Source of the DNA: Lasiosphaeria ovina
Taxonomy: Eukaryota > Ascomycota > Sordariomycetes > Sordariales > Lasiosphaeriaceae
Direction: 5' to 3'
Assembly (NCBI GenBank): GCA_033439765.1
Contig: JAULSN010000003.1
Location: 62,001-126,000, forward strand
Length of the DNA stretch: 64,000 bases
The translations under genes were made by a program, and so were the position numbers. Below are positions 11,193-22,400 of the stretch, piece by piece (the first letter of the stretch is position 1; each line of letters begins with the position of its first letter). Under the pieces are notes generated by a model. That model saw only the letters and a program-made list of their open reading frames with translations. It was not told the DNA's origin and ran no database searches.

Positions 11193-12746
11193 CTACAATT
11201 CCTTATTGAAGAGGCATTCCAGATCCTTCACATACTGTTCATGTTCAGCGACCTTTTTCCTGACAACCTGGGCAGAATCCTGGCACCAGTACTTTGAGAA
11301 GACATCCTCCACCTTGAAGGACAAGGGGTAGAACCGGGGAGAGATGTGGTCATCTACGAGAGAGATCATGGCATTTACGGACGTAAGACAGCGCCAGAAC
11401 CACACCGTCCCAGAGTCCCAGCTCTCGCGCATGATGGGAGCTAGCGCCGGCGGACGCCCCAGGGCCGGTGCGACTATAGCTTCTTCCTCTTCCAGCACGT
11501 CCATGAACTCGCGACGGACTTGGTCGAACTCGGCGAGATCGTCCCCGACGAGCTGGTCAATACCCTGTCCCGTAAGCCAATATGGCACTGCAATCATTTC
11601 GGCGGGCAGGGCGCAGATCCACTCGAGGTCGATAAGGCAGGTGACGTTCCAGTCGTTGTCCACGAAGATGTTGCTAGCGTGGAAGTCTGTAAGCTGGAGG
11701 CGGAAAGGCCCTCGGCGGCGCTCGCGCGTAACGTAGTGATGCGACAGGGTCCTGAGCATGGCACGGGCGGTCATCTGGCTACGGCAGTCTGCAGCGTCGT
11801 AGACAGCGTTGCGGTTGGTGAGGAGGCTGCCGTCATGGAGGGCAAGCATATCGGCGACAAATGGCTCAGCGCAGGCGTACGTCTCGTCCCTGGGCATAGT
11901 ACGCGGCGCGCCGTCGTTCTCTAGGATGGCCACGCAGCAGACTAGCGGCCGGTCCGCCAGCGTCACCGTACCATCGGGCGAGAAGCGGAACGAGCCGATC
12001 CGAGGCAGTGGGACGCGGGCCAACGATAGCATTATACGGGCCATGCCGCCAAACAGCCTCCGTCGCCGAGCCGGGTCACGGCGGTGCTCGGCCCACGTGT
12101 CTGAGAGCATGCGCCCGATGTCGGGGCCGATGTGCTCGAGCAGCACATAGGCGGTCGGCAGGTGCAGGCCGGTTGGGGTTGGGTGTGCTGCGTAGCGCGA
12201 CAGGATTGGGTGTCCGAGCAGGGCGCCGAGGCGACGCCGAATGGTGCGCCAGAGGCGGACGTAAAAGGGCATGTGTACCTCATGGGTGAAGCAGCGGCGA
12301 TCGGAGAATCCAAAGCCGTACAGGTGGGGTATACGGACGTCGGGGCACCAATGCTGCATCCAGGCGTACGTGGCCACCTCGCACCCTAGCTTCTCGTCAA
12401 CGGTGCCGGGGTAGGTGTGCTCGGCGAGCCTGTGCGGCATGGGGCAGCGGAAAATAAACCTGGCGCGGCGGGCGCGCCGCGGCTGCACCACGTCGACGGG
12501 CACGCACATGTTGAAGCCGCCGCGGATCCACCGGTCCACCGGCGCGACGGTGCACGTGTCGCCATGGGCGAGCCCCAGGTGGTGGCGGACGAGAGCCTCG
12601 ATGATGGTCCGGCGGTCCCAGAGCACCTGAGAGAGTTCCTTGGCGGCTGCGCGGTGGGCCACCAGCCTGATGATGTCGGCGTCCTTTTTGAGCGCCGAGT
12701 CAAACGTGATAGGTCCCCGGTGGTCCAGCTCGAGCGTGGCAGGCAT
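11193..12746 (-). CDS. aminoglycoside phosphotransferase (APH)-like kinase-fold protein
   Basis: A single-exon gene of 517 aa. The start at 12746 (MPATLELDHRG) is the first Met. A nucleotide-binding region near residues 72-85 (RWIRGGFNMCVPV) is followed by the Brenner-type catalytic loop TDFHASNIFVD (Asp354, Asn359) and the metal-binding LIDLEW (Asp373). This order is that of the fungal phosphotransferase-family (APH, PF01636-type) proteins, which are numerous and mostly without a known substrate; they are not evidence of antibiotic resistance. The gene is single-copy in the window and shows no RIP-like damage. Confidence 0.85.
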   Translation of the reverse strand: MPATLELDHRGPITFDSALKKDADIIRLVAHRAAAKELSQVLWDRRTIIEALVRHHLGLAHGDTCTVAPVDRWIRGGFNMCVPVDVVQPRRARRARFIFRCPMPHRLAEHTYPGTVDEKLGCEVATYAWMQHWCPDVRIPHLYGFGFSDRRCFTHEVHMPFYVRLWRTIRRRLGALLGHPILSRYAAHPTPTGLHLPTAYVLLEHIGPDIGRMLSDTWAEHRRDPARRRRLFGGMARIMLSLARVPLPRIGSFRFSPDGTVTLADRPLVCCVAILENDGAPRTMPRDETYACAEPFVADMLALHDGSLLTNRNAVYDAADCRSQMTARAMLRTLSHHYVTRERRRGPFRLQLTDFHASNIFVDNDWNVTCLIDLEWICALPAEMIAVPYWLTGQGIDQLVGDDLAEFDQVRREFMDVLEEEEAIVAPALGRPPALAPIMRESWDSGTVWFWRCLTSVNAMISLVDDHISPRFYPLSFKVEDVFSKYWCQDSAQVVRKKVAEHEQYVKDLECLFNKEL

Positions 12747-13161
12747 CGCTCAATATCATTAATGCTCGGTCTGGTCAGGACGGCAGCGACCGGCTAGTGT
12801 TATGGGACGCGCGACGCGAGCGCGGCATGATTAGGTTGACTTCTTATTCGTTCGTTGCCGTTTCAAGGTTTGAAGGATTGGAGGATGAAATTTGCGGAGC
12901 TGATTGTTTTTACGAATACGTGTGAATTACCTGAAACGGCCACACTTGGCGCGCAGCTTCACCTCTATCGGTCGGAACTTTACGGTAGTGTAATTACATC
13001 AGGTCCTCAGTGGAATACACAATCGCAGTGCCGGGAATACGGAATAATTACGCCGTCACGGGCACAGGCCAACCGAATTTGCAACTAATTAAGGTTCCAT
13101 TCTCCGGACGGGATCAAGCTAAATGACACCCCTACAGATTAAGAGATTTAAAAGGCTCACT
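12747..13161. other. intergenic 12747-13161
   Basis: Separates the APH-like gene's promoter from the 3' end of the P450. Nothing recognisable is seen. Confidence 0.45.
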
Positions 13162-14923
13162 TCATTCCGATGGAAAGCGCTCCGTTACCCTCATCCACAG
13201 CTGAGACTGAAAAAACATGTTGTCGTTCATTTCGTGCCAAGGCCGCCTGGGGTTGATGATTTGGAAGTCGAACCGGCGAAGCAACTGTCGGTCGGCGCAG
13301 CCTTCGGTTAGCAACCCCCCCAACTTGGAACCTACAATTCTTGGAGAAGGGGACACATGCCTCGACGTATATCTTGTTGAGCTCGAGGAAGGCGACAGGC
13401 TTTCCCAGACATCCCAACCGGCCATGGCCAAACACCAGCTCGGTTGTCTGCACCATGCGCTGCCGCGACACGGGATCCGCATTGAGCCACCGCTCGGGCC
13501 GGAAGACGTCTACGTCATCACCGAATATGTCCCTTCGGCGCTGCATGGCAAGCGTGTTGTGGGCGACACGGGTGCCGCCGGGAACGAAGAGCCCGTTGAT
13601 GATGTCGCCTCCGGGCGGAACCTCTTTCATTACCAGCCCCGAAAACGGAATCTGCATGCGCAGGCCCTCGTAGATGACGGCCTATCATAACTTTAAAATC
13701 TGCACGAATAAAATATCTTACCTATATCGCACGTACCTGCAGATACTCCATCTTCTTGCCCTCCTCGGCCGTGACAGGGCTAGAGATGCGGCCCTCGGCT
13801 GCCGCGGCATCAATCTCCTGCTGGAGCCGGCCGTAGGCGCGGCGAGACGAGGCAAGGAATAAAAGGGTCGCCCGGATCGCTGTCGCGGTCGTGTCAGAGC
13901 CGGCGATGATCTGGAAGGGCACCTCGATTTCGCACTCTCGCCGCGTCACGCCGTGCCGCAAGAATGCCCCGAGCATGTCCCTGGCATCCTTTCCGCCGCC
14001 GGGGGCTGCCAGCCGCGAGGCGACAACTTGCTCAGCGACACTGCGAATCCGCACGAATATGCAATGGTCAGCCAGTGTTTTGTGCATGCGCAATAAATCA
14101 TGAATGGCTTGTCGCCATTTTGTGGCCATTCAAGCACTCACCCCAAAAGCTTGCCCATCCCAGCCGGGTCGGTCTTCTTGGGTCCGATCAGCTTCAACAC
14201 CCACGGCGATAAGAAGATCCTGGCCAGGAACGGCAGCTCGGCCATGACGACGAGCGATGGCACCTGCTCCTCGCACGTCTTGATGTAGTCGTAGATGTCC
14301 TTGTCGGCGGCCAGGTAGCCAAACTCCTTGCCGTATGCAATCTTGGTAATGGCGTCGAGGGTAAAGTACTGAACCACTATCCCGACATCCAGGGGCAGCG
14401 TTTTGTTGTCGTCCGACGGGATGTACTTGGTGCGGATCAAGCGCACCAGGCCCGCGAGCTGCTCGTCAATGTCGCGCTCCAGATGCGGGCACTCCTTCCC
14501 GCCGTAGCCAAACGACAGCTTCGCCTTGAGCTTGTCGTCGGCGGCCGTGTCGGCCGTAGAGAAGAGCCCAACGCCGTAAGGGTCCATCTTCATGGCATTG
14601 TACCACGAGCTCCGGCGGTACGAGCTGCGAGCCCCGTTCATGCGCCGAACCACCTCCGGGTCGTCGGTGATGAGGTCGTTGGGCCCCACGCGCACCAACG
14701 TCCCGTACTTGTCGTTGACGGCCCTCTAGTGTTCCGATTGCTTTCCGCTTACACTGACGCGCAGCATCCAGAGATAAGAGAACGATGCCAGGGCCGGACC
14801 TGGAAAGCGGCGAAGACGGTACCATGATTTTACATAGGACACTGTGACGAAGGAGGCAGCGATCAAGGCGGCAACGAGCGCAATCTGCGACCCGGCCAAG
14901 CTGGAGAGAAATCCTGGCAACAT
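13162..14923 (-). pseudogene. cytochrome P450 with one in-frame TAG codon
   Basis: Exons 14923-14142, 14040-13737, 13681-13361 and 13284-13162 join in frame to about 509 codons, a normal fungal P450 length. An N-terminal membrane anchor (SQIALVAALIAASFVTVSYV) is followed by a Pro-rich hinge (RRFPGPALASF), the I-helix motif AGSDTTATAI, the K-helix ExxR (EGLR) and the heme loop FGHGRLGCLG with its Cys ligand. The frame is broken by TAG at 14728-14726 (codon 66): upstream SVSGKQSEH and downstream RAVNDKYGTLVRVGPNDL read in the same frame, and no intron of plausible length removes it. CAG to TAG would explain it. The last intron starts GCATGT rather than GT. Either a recent pseudogene, a strain-specific null, readthrough, or a base-call error. 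Confidence 0.8.
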
Positions 14924-15020
14924 GGTGCACTCCAGACACAGGCTAGTCGAACATGAGAGTTTGAGGACAGTGTATATCAGGACTAACAGCTGGACAGAAC
15001 TCCACCCTGGACCCTTGGCC

Positions 15021-15030
15021 CTATATATAG
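15021..15030 (-). promoter_or_regulatory. TATA-like box of the P450
   Basis: CTATATATAG (palindromic) lies about 100 bp upstream of the P450 start codon at 14923, in the usual place for a TATA element. Confidence 0.4.
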
Positions 15031-16880
15031 AGGGACTGGGCGCTGATGGTCTCAGCCAGTGGACCACACCATATATCAAAAGGGCCAAACCCGAAAGTCT
15101 CCGCATTGGGCCGTATACATGGGGCCTATTGCGTAAGACGGAATGTTGGCAGGCTACCACGTAGAACTACCGACGAATGCAGAGAATTTGTTATCTCCGG
15201 CTAGTGGCTGTCTTGTTGGGTGTGGGGGACGATCATTGGGAGATCTGTTCGGACTCTGTCGAATGATTATCTGCAGTGCGCTTTCTAATCATATTATCAT
15301 TGTCTGCACTTGTTGATGAATGTAACGGTGGAGTTGCTCCCTGGTTCACCCGGATTCCCAATTTGGAATGCGAGTTGCAGAAACTGGATGCATGTCTAAG
15401 GTACTAGGTCGGATCTGGAGTTTTGGAGGTGAGGGGGTGCCATTTTCCGTGGCGGTAAGCTGCAAAGTTCCATCTCCATAGCCCCTATTTCCGGCAGCCA
15501 AGATAATTGGCTACACGGAGCTGATATCATGATTAGGTATGGATTGCAAATCATTGATCTCGAATCATTGGACCAAAACTTGTTTTGTTTGCAACCGCCG
15601 AATGATTGAGGGAAAGAACAATTTGGAAGTGCTCTTACCGGAACCAAGGTCAGAAGGCCACACTTGCCCAATTCCAGCACCGAATTCTGCTCGATTCCAA
15701 GGGTAGAGACAATCAAGGGGTCTTTCTTCTCATGTGTGGTCGCCGGATTCCGGGGTTTGTATCACAAGAACCGTGCTTCTGCTAGTGCTGACCGGGACGA
15801 TGGCTCTTATGAACGCTTTGGGTAAGAATTACTGAAACGGCCACCCATTCTGCTGCTCTGTTCTCTCTTCACGATCTCGTGGCTGTCCGGTGTGTCGGGA
15901 ATAGCTCCAGGTTGAATGTTGGCATGGATACTCTGACACTCTTTTCGACAGCTGTTGTTTACCTCTCATTACTTTTTGTTCTCGCTTATTACCTAAGCTA
16001 CCGTCTCTTCTTTGGAAAATGAAGCCGTAGTGGGCATCTACTAGTAACTATAGTCTGGGCCATAGTTAACTAGGCACTCTACGTTTTGAGTTTGCTTTCA
16101 GTGACACACAGGTCAATTAATGCAAAATCCGGAAGAGTTTTCGCACAACATTAAAAGGAAAAGCTTGAATATCTAACGATCCGGTGTATTTGAATTCGTC
16201 GTGTCCGCAATTCTCAGGTACCTGACCGGGCGCCAGTTACTGGCCTATCTTCTCTTTTCAGACAGGAAGAGGGCCAGATTCCCGCACGTCAGGAGAGACA
16301 TACTGCATCGCCATACATGGGATATTTATGTCGCACCCGTCAAACAGCCAATACGAGGATTGATATACGGCTATGTTCGCATTTCTTCATTGCAACGCAA
16401 AGATTGCAATGGCATTATGGCGGACTGCAATCGGTCGCTGGAATCAGAAAATTTGATGGCAGTCGAGTTTGCGAACCGCCTCGTGTGGTCCATGATCCTA
16501 CTTTCCGTGGATAAGTATCCTCTTGGAAATCCAGCGGAAATGGTGGGTTTATTGCTGGGCGTGCTGCGCCTTGGGGTTCATATGTGGATCGATGTCTGGC
16601 CGGAAAGGAAGCCGTTGTGGAACCCAGGCAACAGCTAGAAGGATTTTTATCATTTATGCAAGCGGTCCGGCTCCCGTTTGGGAAAGGCGCACACAGCCCC
16701 GGGGGACGTTGGGTCCAGTTGGTTGCCTGTTCAATTTAGATACACTCGTTCGGCAGCCCGGGACGGCCCCAAACTATGGCTGTAATTCCGGCTCAATAGC
16801 TCTGAAATAATGCTCTTTTCAGTCATCGACTGGAACAGCCAAACACGCGGTCTCCCGTCATTTAGTGCATATCTACCTAG

Positions 16881-16890
16881 GTATATATAG
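16881..16890 (+). promoter_or_regulatory. TATA-like box of the LysM gene
   Basis: GTATATATAG about 105 bp upstream of the start codon at 16994. Confidence 0.45.
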
Positions 16891-16993
16891 AGATACATGG
16901 TCGTCAGAGACGACCGGGCCGTGGTGGTCTCTCTTTTCCTAGTGTGTCGTTGACAACTACTTAATCTCCAGTGACCCTAAAGGCCAAATCGCC

Positions 16994-17921
16994 ATGTCTT
17001 CACCGCGTCTCTCGTTTATCTTAGCCTTGCTCCCAGCTTGGGCCGCTGCGCTAAACCCTCACGGTTACAAACATGTTGCCAGTGGGCAATTGAGTGGTCG
17101 CGATCTCATCGCCGGCTGCACTTTTGCCGTAACCGCGGGACCAAGCGATAGTTGCGCAACTCTTGCCGGAGCATGGGGCCTCAACGTGGCAGGCCTTCGG
17201 GCTCTGAATCCTACACTTACTACCTGCCCCAGGCTTGTAGCCGGTCAATCGTACTGCGTTCAAGGTTCCGCTCCAACCAGTACACCACCTAGCCCGTCGC
17301 CGCCAACGACGACAACGCCCACGACGACGACGCCGGCTGCCCCACTCCAACCTACACAGTCGGGGTTGGCAGCAAATTGTGATACCTTCTATCTTGTCAA
17401 GACCGGCGACACTTGCGATGCAATTGCACGCAAGTACTCGATTTCGTTGTCTGACTTGTAAGGAACACACCAGGCTCTCCTCCTTCTAGAACGCTGCCCG
17501 AAGTTGATATGAAACTAATGTCTTCCTTTTCTCGACACAGCTACAACTGGAATCCGGCCGTCGGTACTAGTAAGCAAGGTCTCAGAATATCTGATCCAGT
17601 CCTTTAATTTCCCAGTATTATCTAGACTGACACGGAGCAGGTTGCAACAACATGTGGGCAGACTACTACGTATGTGTCGGCACCCCGGGTAGCACGCACA
17701 CGTCGCCTGCGCCTTCGCCCACACCAACAGGGCCCCAGCCACAGATGCCAGGCATCACGCCCGGCTGCAAGAAGTTCTACCAGGTCAAAAGCGGCGATAC
17801 CTGCTTCGCCATCGAGCAGGCCAACGGCATCAGCCTTGCTCAGATCTTGGCATGGAACAGCAATCTCAACAGCGGCTGCACTAACCTGTGGCTGGGATAC
17901 TACATTTGCACTGCAGCCTAA
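16994..17921 (+). CDS. secreted LysM-domain protein (putative chitin-binding effector)
   Basis: Three exons (16994-17457, 17541-17569, 17641-17921) encode 257 aa. A signal peptide (LSFILALLPAWAAA) is followed by three LysM-like modules: a divergent one around residues 40-93, a second starting CDTFYLVKTGDTCDAIA, and a third starting CKKFYQVKSGDTCFAIE. Pro/Thr/Ser-rich linkers separate modules. The middle exon is only 29 nt, and the phases fit (TT+C, A+GT). There is no catalytic domain, so it is a LysM-only protein, the class that includes effectors which bind chitin oligomers and blunt host chitin perception or shield hyphae. The role here is inference. It lies about 270 bp from the RIPped transposon block, a common place for effector genes. 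Confidence 0.88.
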
Positions 17922-18189
17922 TTATCGGCCCGAGTTTGACAAAGCTTGGGTCCGAAGCAAATTGAGGCCTCAAACTATTAGCATGTGCATTTGGAGATAA
18001 TGGCCCGTTTTGGGGATTAAATATAATATAATCACGGATCACTTATAGTTCGTTCCTATGAAAGACCATTACCTTCAAGTTATTACACTATAGGTGCACT
18101 TAAATGCAAGACCATTCATAGTTGAGCGTGCGGAATTTTTAACAAAAGAGTGGTTTTATTCGAGCCTTATTAAGTATAAAAATATCATA

Positions 18190-18236
18190 ACGTGCATAAT
18201 AAGCGAGTGCACCAGATAAGCGAGTGCACCACTTTC
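18190..18236 (+). repeat. left terminal inverted repeat of the pogo-like element
   Basis: Contains two direct copies of ATAAGCGAGTGCACC, 17 bp apart start to start. The right end at 25245-25291 is the reverse complement with several C-to-T-type differences. Confidence 0.75.
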
Positions 18237-18713
18237 TACGCAACGCACCACTTCTACCTTCAATCCTTAATTGTTCCATAACCTAATATATCTTCTACTT
18301 TAAAAGAGGCATAGATAATTTTAGCCCTTAAGGCTATTCAACGCGATAAAAACCTCACCCTACGAGCTATAGGTATAATCTATAATATTTACTATATAAT
18401 ACTTATACGACGACGCGACGGGAAACCTTTACGACGTAATATTCTAGCTAATTCATATAAACTTACCGATTTGGAAGAGAAAACGATTATTTAGTATATA
18501 ATTAAGCTATATATATATATATTCCACCCCCGGCTTTCTTACGTAGAAGATATGGCTAATCGATTACTCCGCGAATACGACGCGCCCCCTATTAGTATAC
18601 GATAGGCTTATAACTTCGTTAAGCGCTAGCTAGAACTTCGGACGCGTTTTACGCGTAAATACAACTACTAGAGGGCTAAATATAAAGATCTAACGATTAT
18701 TCGCGAGTAGTTA

Positions 18714-19146
18714 TTGAACTGCGTTCCTGTATAGGCCTGAACTCAGCACCTATACAGGGTGCGCAGGGCAGCAGGCGCAGCGGAAGCAAGGCGTGTAGCG
18801 TGGTCGGGAACTAAGTGCAGGGTAGGTCGATCAAGTGCAGGGTAGACTGTAGGGAACTGTGCCCTACGGTCCGATATAATAGTGCTTCTGCAAGGCACTG
18901 AGGGAAGCAGGCTGACTGACTATAGGTCTGTAGAACTCTGCTATAGGCCTGCCACTTAGACTATGAGGACTCTGCTCAGTAGTCTACCTCGTAGGCTGTA
19001 GGGGAATCTGCCCTATAGTCAGGGTCTTCGGGACCAACTGTGGGTGCTGAAGAAGACGGAGAGGAGTTGTATTATGGAAGAAGTATAGTATAAAGAGTGG
19101 TGAGTGCAGTGCTTGCTTGTTGCTTTCTTTTATACTCATAATAAGA
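18714..19146 (+). repeat. repeat copy A (partial), with hairpin array
   Basis: A 433-bp segment starting TTGAACTGCG that matches 23367-23800 with scattered transitions, mostly CA-to-TA. It breaks off at 19146/19147, where the putative gypsy LTR begins. It holds four hairpins at 18845-18871, 18928-18946, 18958-18985 and 18994-19020. Unlike the gypsy interior next to it, it keeps many CA/TG dinucleotides. Confidence 0.85.
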
Positions 19147-19147
19147 G

Positions 19148-19471
19148 TGTTACGGATCCCGTCACATACTGGGCAGCCTGCACGTGCGGGAGGGTCCGGT
19201 GTGGGTCCGCCCCACCAATTAGCGTATACCTGGTGAAGGAAGCTTGCTTGGCAGCGGGCACTTGGTTGCCCGCTCCTATTGTCTTGCCCGGTAACGGGCA
19301 ACCTTTATAAGGTAGGTAAGTAAGAGCTGGGCTCTTATTAGCTACTAAAGATAGATATATACGATAACCGTAACCACGGTCTTAGATAGAGCTTACTTAG
19401 TTCCTCAAGTAAGTAATATATATTCTCTATACTCATATACTTTAAGAGGCAAACCCAGTTTAACTATATCA
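19148..19471 (+). repeat. putative 5' LTR of the gypsy element
   Basis: Starts TGTTACGGATCCCGTCAC and ends near CTATATCA (TG..CA), about 324 bp, directly upstream of the gag-like region. It contains GGGCAC/GTTGCCCG-type inverted repeats. No second copy exists in the window, so LTR status rests only on its ends and position. Confidence 0.4.
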
Positions 19472-22400
19472 CCCGTATAATAGGAGCTTGCCCTTTATTC
19501 ATTCTTTATATCTACTTCTCAGACCCCTAGTGCCTATATACGATATAACCTTAACCCATATAGTCGAGCGGTTTATAATACGTTACTTGCTTGCCCTTTC
19601 TAAGACCCTTAATATTAATTAAATAGAGTACTCTTATATATACGATAACCTAGCTATACCTAGAGAGGATACGGTCCTTCTAAATACCGAGCTAGAAGAA
19701 GAAGTTAGATCGTCTAGCGACGACGAGTCTAATAGTAGTAATAGTAAGGCTAGATTAGTCTAACCTAAGGATACGGAAGTCCGGGACGTAGACGCTCTAG
19801 TACTAGAAGAGCTAACTAATAATAAAGAGATTACTAGCCTTATATAATAACTAGAACCCCTTTCGATAAGTAATAATATAGCTACGAACGAGTAGCTCTA
19901 GAACGAGTTAGCCTAGCTAAGAGAGTAGGTAGGAAGATACGACTATAATATAAGGGTAGCCGTAGAAAGAATTATAGGACTGGAAGTAATAAGGGCGGCG
20001 TTACCTCCGCCTACGCTAGTTCCTCCTAAGAAGAAGCTAAAGATCCCGTACTCTAAGCTCTATGACGGAGATAAAGATAAGTTCGAGAATTGGAAGGATA
20101 TAGTATTCTCCTTCCTAATATATAATATTAACGAAATCCTACTCTAGAAGGACGGAGTAACGTACGTCGGAACGCGATTTATTAGAAAAGTAGCCGTTTA
20201 GTTCGAACTATACTAGAAGGCGCTAGCGTAAGTAATAAGAGATAGGAACCCCGTTATCTAGGCTACTATTAATAAGGGAGTAGAGGGAGTCCTTAAGCTA
20301 ATAGGGGAATTCTTTACGGAACGCTATATCTAGAGGAAGGCTGAAGAGTAGATTAAGAGGCTAAGATAGACTCGCTTAGTAGCTAAGTATACGGTTAAGT
20401 TCTAGACTTATATACTGCGTCTTAAGTAGTTAGTCTAGGGATAGCTACTTACGTTTTATAATAGCCTAAAGAACTACGTTAAGGACGAACTTTATAAGAC
20501 GCCTTATCCGGAGATACTACGGGAGTATATCGACGCGGTAATTAATATTGATAACCGATAGTTCTAGCGTAAAAGTGAGAAACGCCGAGAAAAGAAGGAC
20601 GGACGACCGGTAGGAGGCTACTATAGCCGCTAGGGTAATAAGCCTAACGATAAAAAGAAGAGGGCTATACCTTTAATAGCCTTAGGTATATACCTAGGAC
20701 TAATAGACGAAAGCGTTAGAGTACTTCTTTAGAACCTAGTATAATAATTACGCCTACCTCGTAATAAGAAGAACGATACCTATAATAATTATAATAAGAA
20801 GGACTATTAGGCTAGAGAATATTACTAATTACGAAAATAGGGTAACTAGAGGCCCTCGGAAGATAAGAAGCTACGCTTTAGCGATACCTAGGTCGTGGGA
20901 ATAGTTTTATAGGACGAGGGAGAAGATAATACTACGGAAGCCCTTAAAGCTACTAGTAGTCGACTACCCTCGTAAGTAGAGTAAGGATAGGACGAGATAG
21001 GAAGTCTCCCCGATTACGGTACTTAGGGACTTACCCGCGGGCTAATAAAGGCCTAGGGATTAGAGGTCCCGTTAATCCCTTCCCCGTTTACGGATAAAGA
21101 AGAAGTAGATAAGATATAGGGCTACGAAGCTACTACTAGGGAAATCCTGGACCTTTATAAAGGATTAGAGAGATATTATACGGAGTAGGAAGAGCTAATT
21201 AAGAGGATCGATAAGGGAAACTAATTACCTAAGGAATATTAGGATAATATCCTTACCCTAGCCTATTTAACTTAGTAGAAGACTAAGTTATTAGAATAGC
21301 TAAACGAGGAGTACGTAGTTCTAGAAGAATATAGAGACTAGCGATCGGCCCCTTAGGAAAGCTAGATCGACGAAGGGGATCGTAAGGAGATTAGGCGACC
21401 CTTATACCTTACTAAAGATACTAAGATAAGGAAGGTTATTAAGGATATAGTAGAAGAAGTAGATATCGAAGTAAGAGACGCGCTCTAGCTTAACCCTAAG
21501 TACCCCGAATATTAGGAAGTAGATTAGATAAGCTATATTTACGATACCTACTAGATATATCTCGTATATAAGTGGAATTTCGATTACTTTCCGGCTAGAA
21601 TTAGAGATTAGGTAATACCTAGGGTATTTCAGTATATACCCCTAAGGGAGATCGAGGTAGATACCGATCTTTAAGCCGAAGGTAGTTTAGAGATTATAGT
21701 AAAGCTATTCTCTTAGAAGGACTATTAGAAGAGAAAGACTAACTAAAGAGAGTACGAAAATATCGACTATATTATATACTAGCGCTAAAAGGTCGTAGCC
21801 TAAACTACTAGTCGGCGCTAATATCTTAGAAGGTTTCGCTAGAGGACCGTATAATAGTAATAGGAGCGAGACGTACGCTTAGCCCTTAAGAACGAAATAC
21901 GATAATTCGCGAGTATCGAGTATAAACCTGAGGTACCCTAGTAAAAGACTTAAAGAGAACGAATACTATACTAGTAACTATAGTAAGTAAGAGAGCGTTT
22001 AGGAAACAGCTCGCGGGCCTCTAATAGGCCCGGCGACCGCGTATAAAACCTATATTCGAATAGACCGATATTAAGGATTAGAGGTATCCTACGGTCGGGT
22101 TTATTTAAAGACCTTAATTACTACCTTACCCGGACGAAGTAATCGTTAGTAGAATAGAGGTAGAACTAGGATTCTTATAAGGGCTATAAATTTAGGCCTA
22201 GTACGAATAGGGATTTAGGAAGGAGAAGGGATTATTATCCCTAATCGCGAAAATCGACGGAGGAAGTAATAGAAATATTATCTCCGCTAATCTTATAAAG
22301 CGACTCCGAATCCCTTAGAAGGAAAAGGAGGCCCTCTTAAAGTTAAAGACCTTCGACGGAGCTCCTATAGGATTTAATAACGGGTATTATATATAGGAGA

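Larger units (their letters stand above)
14924..16993. other. intergenic 14924-16993
   Basis: Promoter DNA of the P450 and of the LysM gene. A 145-codon frame at 16201-16638 opens with GTG and has no recognisable domain. Short purine/AT stretches are present but no gene is supported. Confidence 0.45.

Noticed and set aside
13162..14923. UAG reassigned to glutamine in this genome
   Set aside because: Several intact genes in the window (monooxygenase, GH93, APH-like) end in TAG exactly where their families end, so TAG works as a stop.
16201..16638. 145-codon frame before the LysM gene
   Set aside because: Starts with GTG, shows no domain or splice pattern, and lies in promoter-type DNA.
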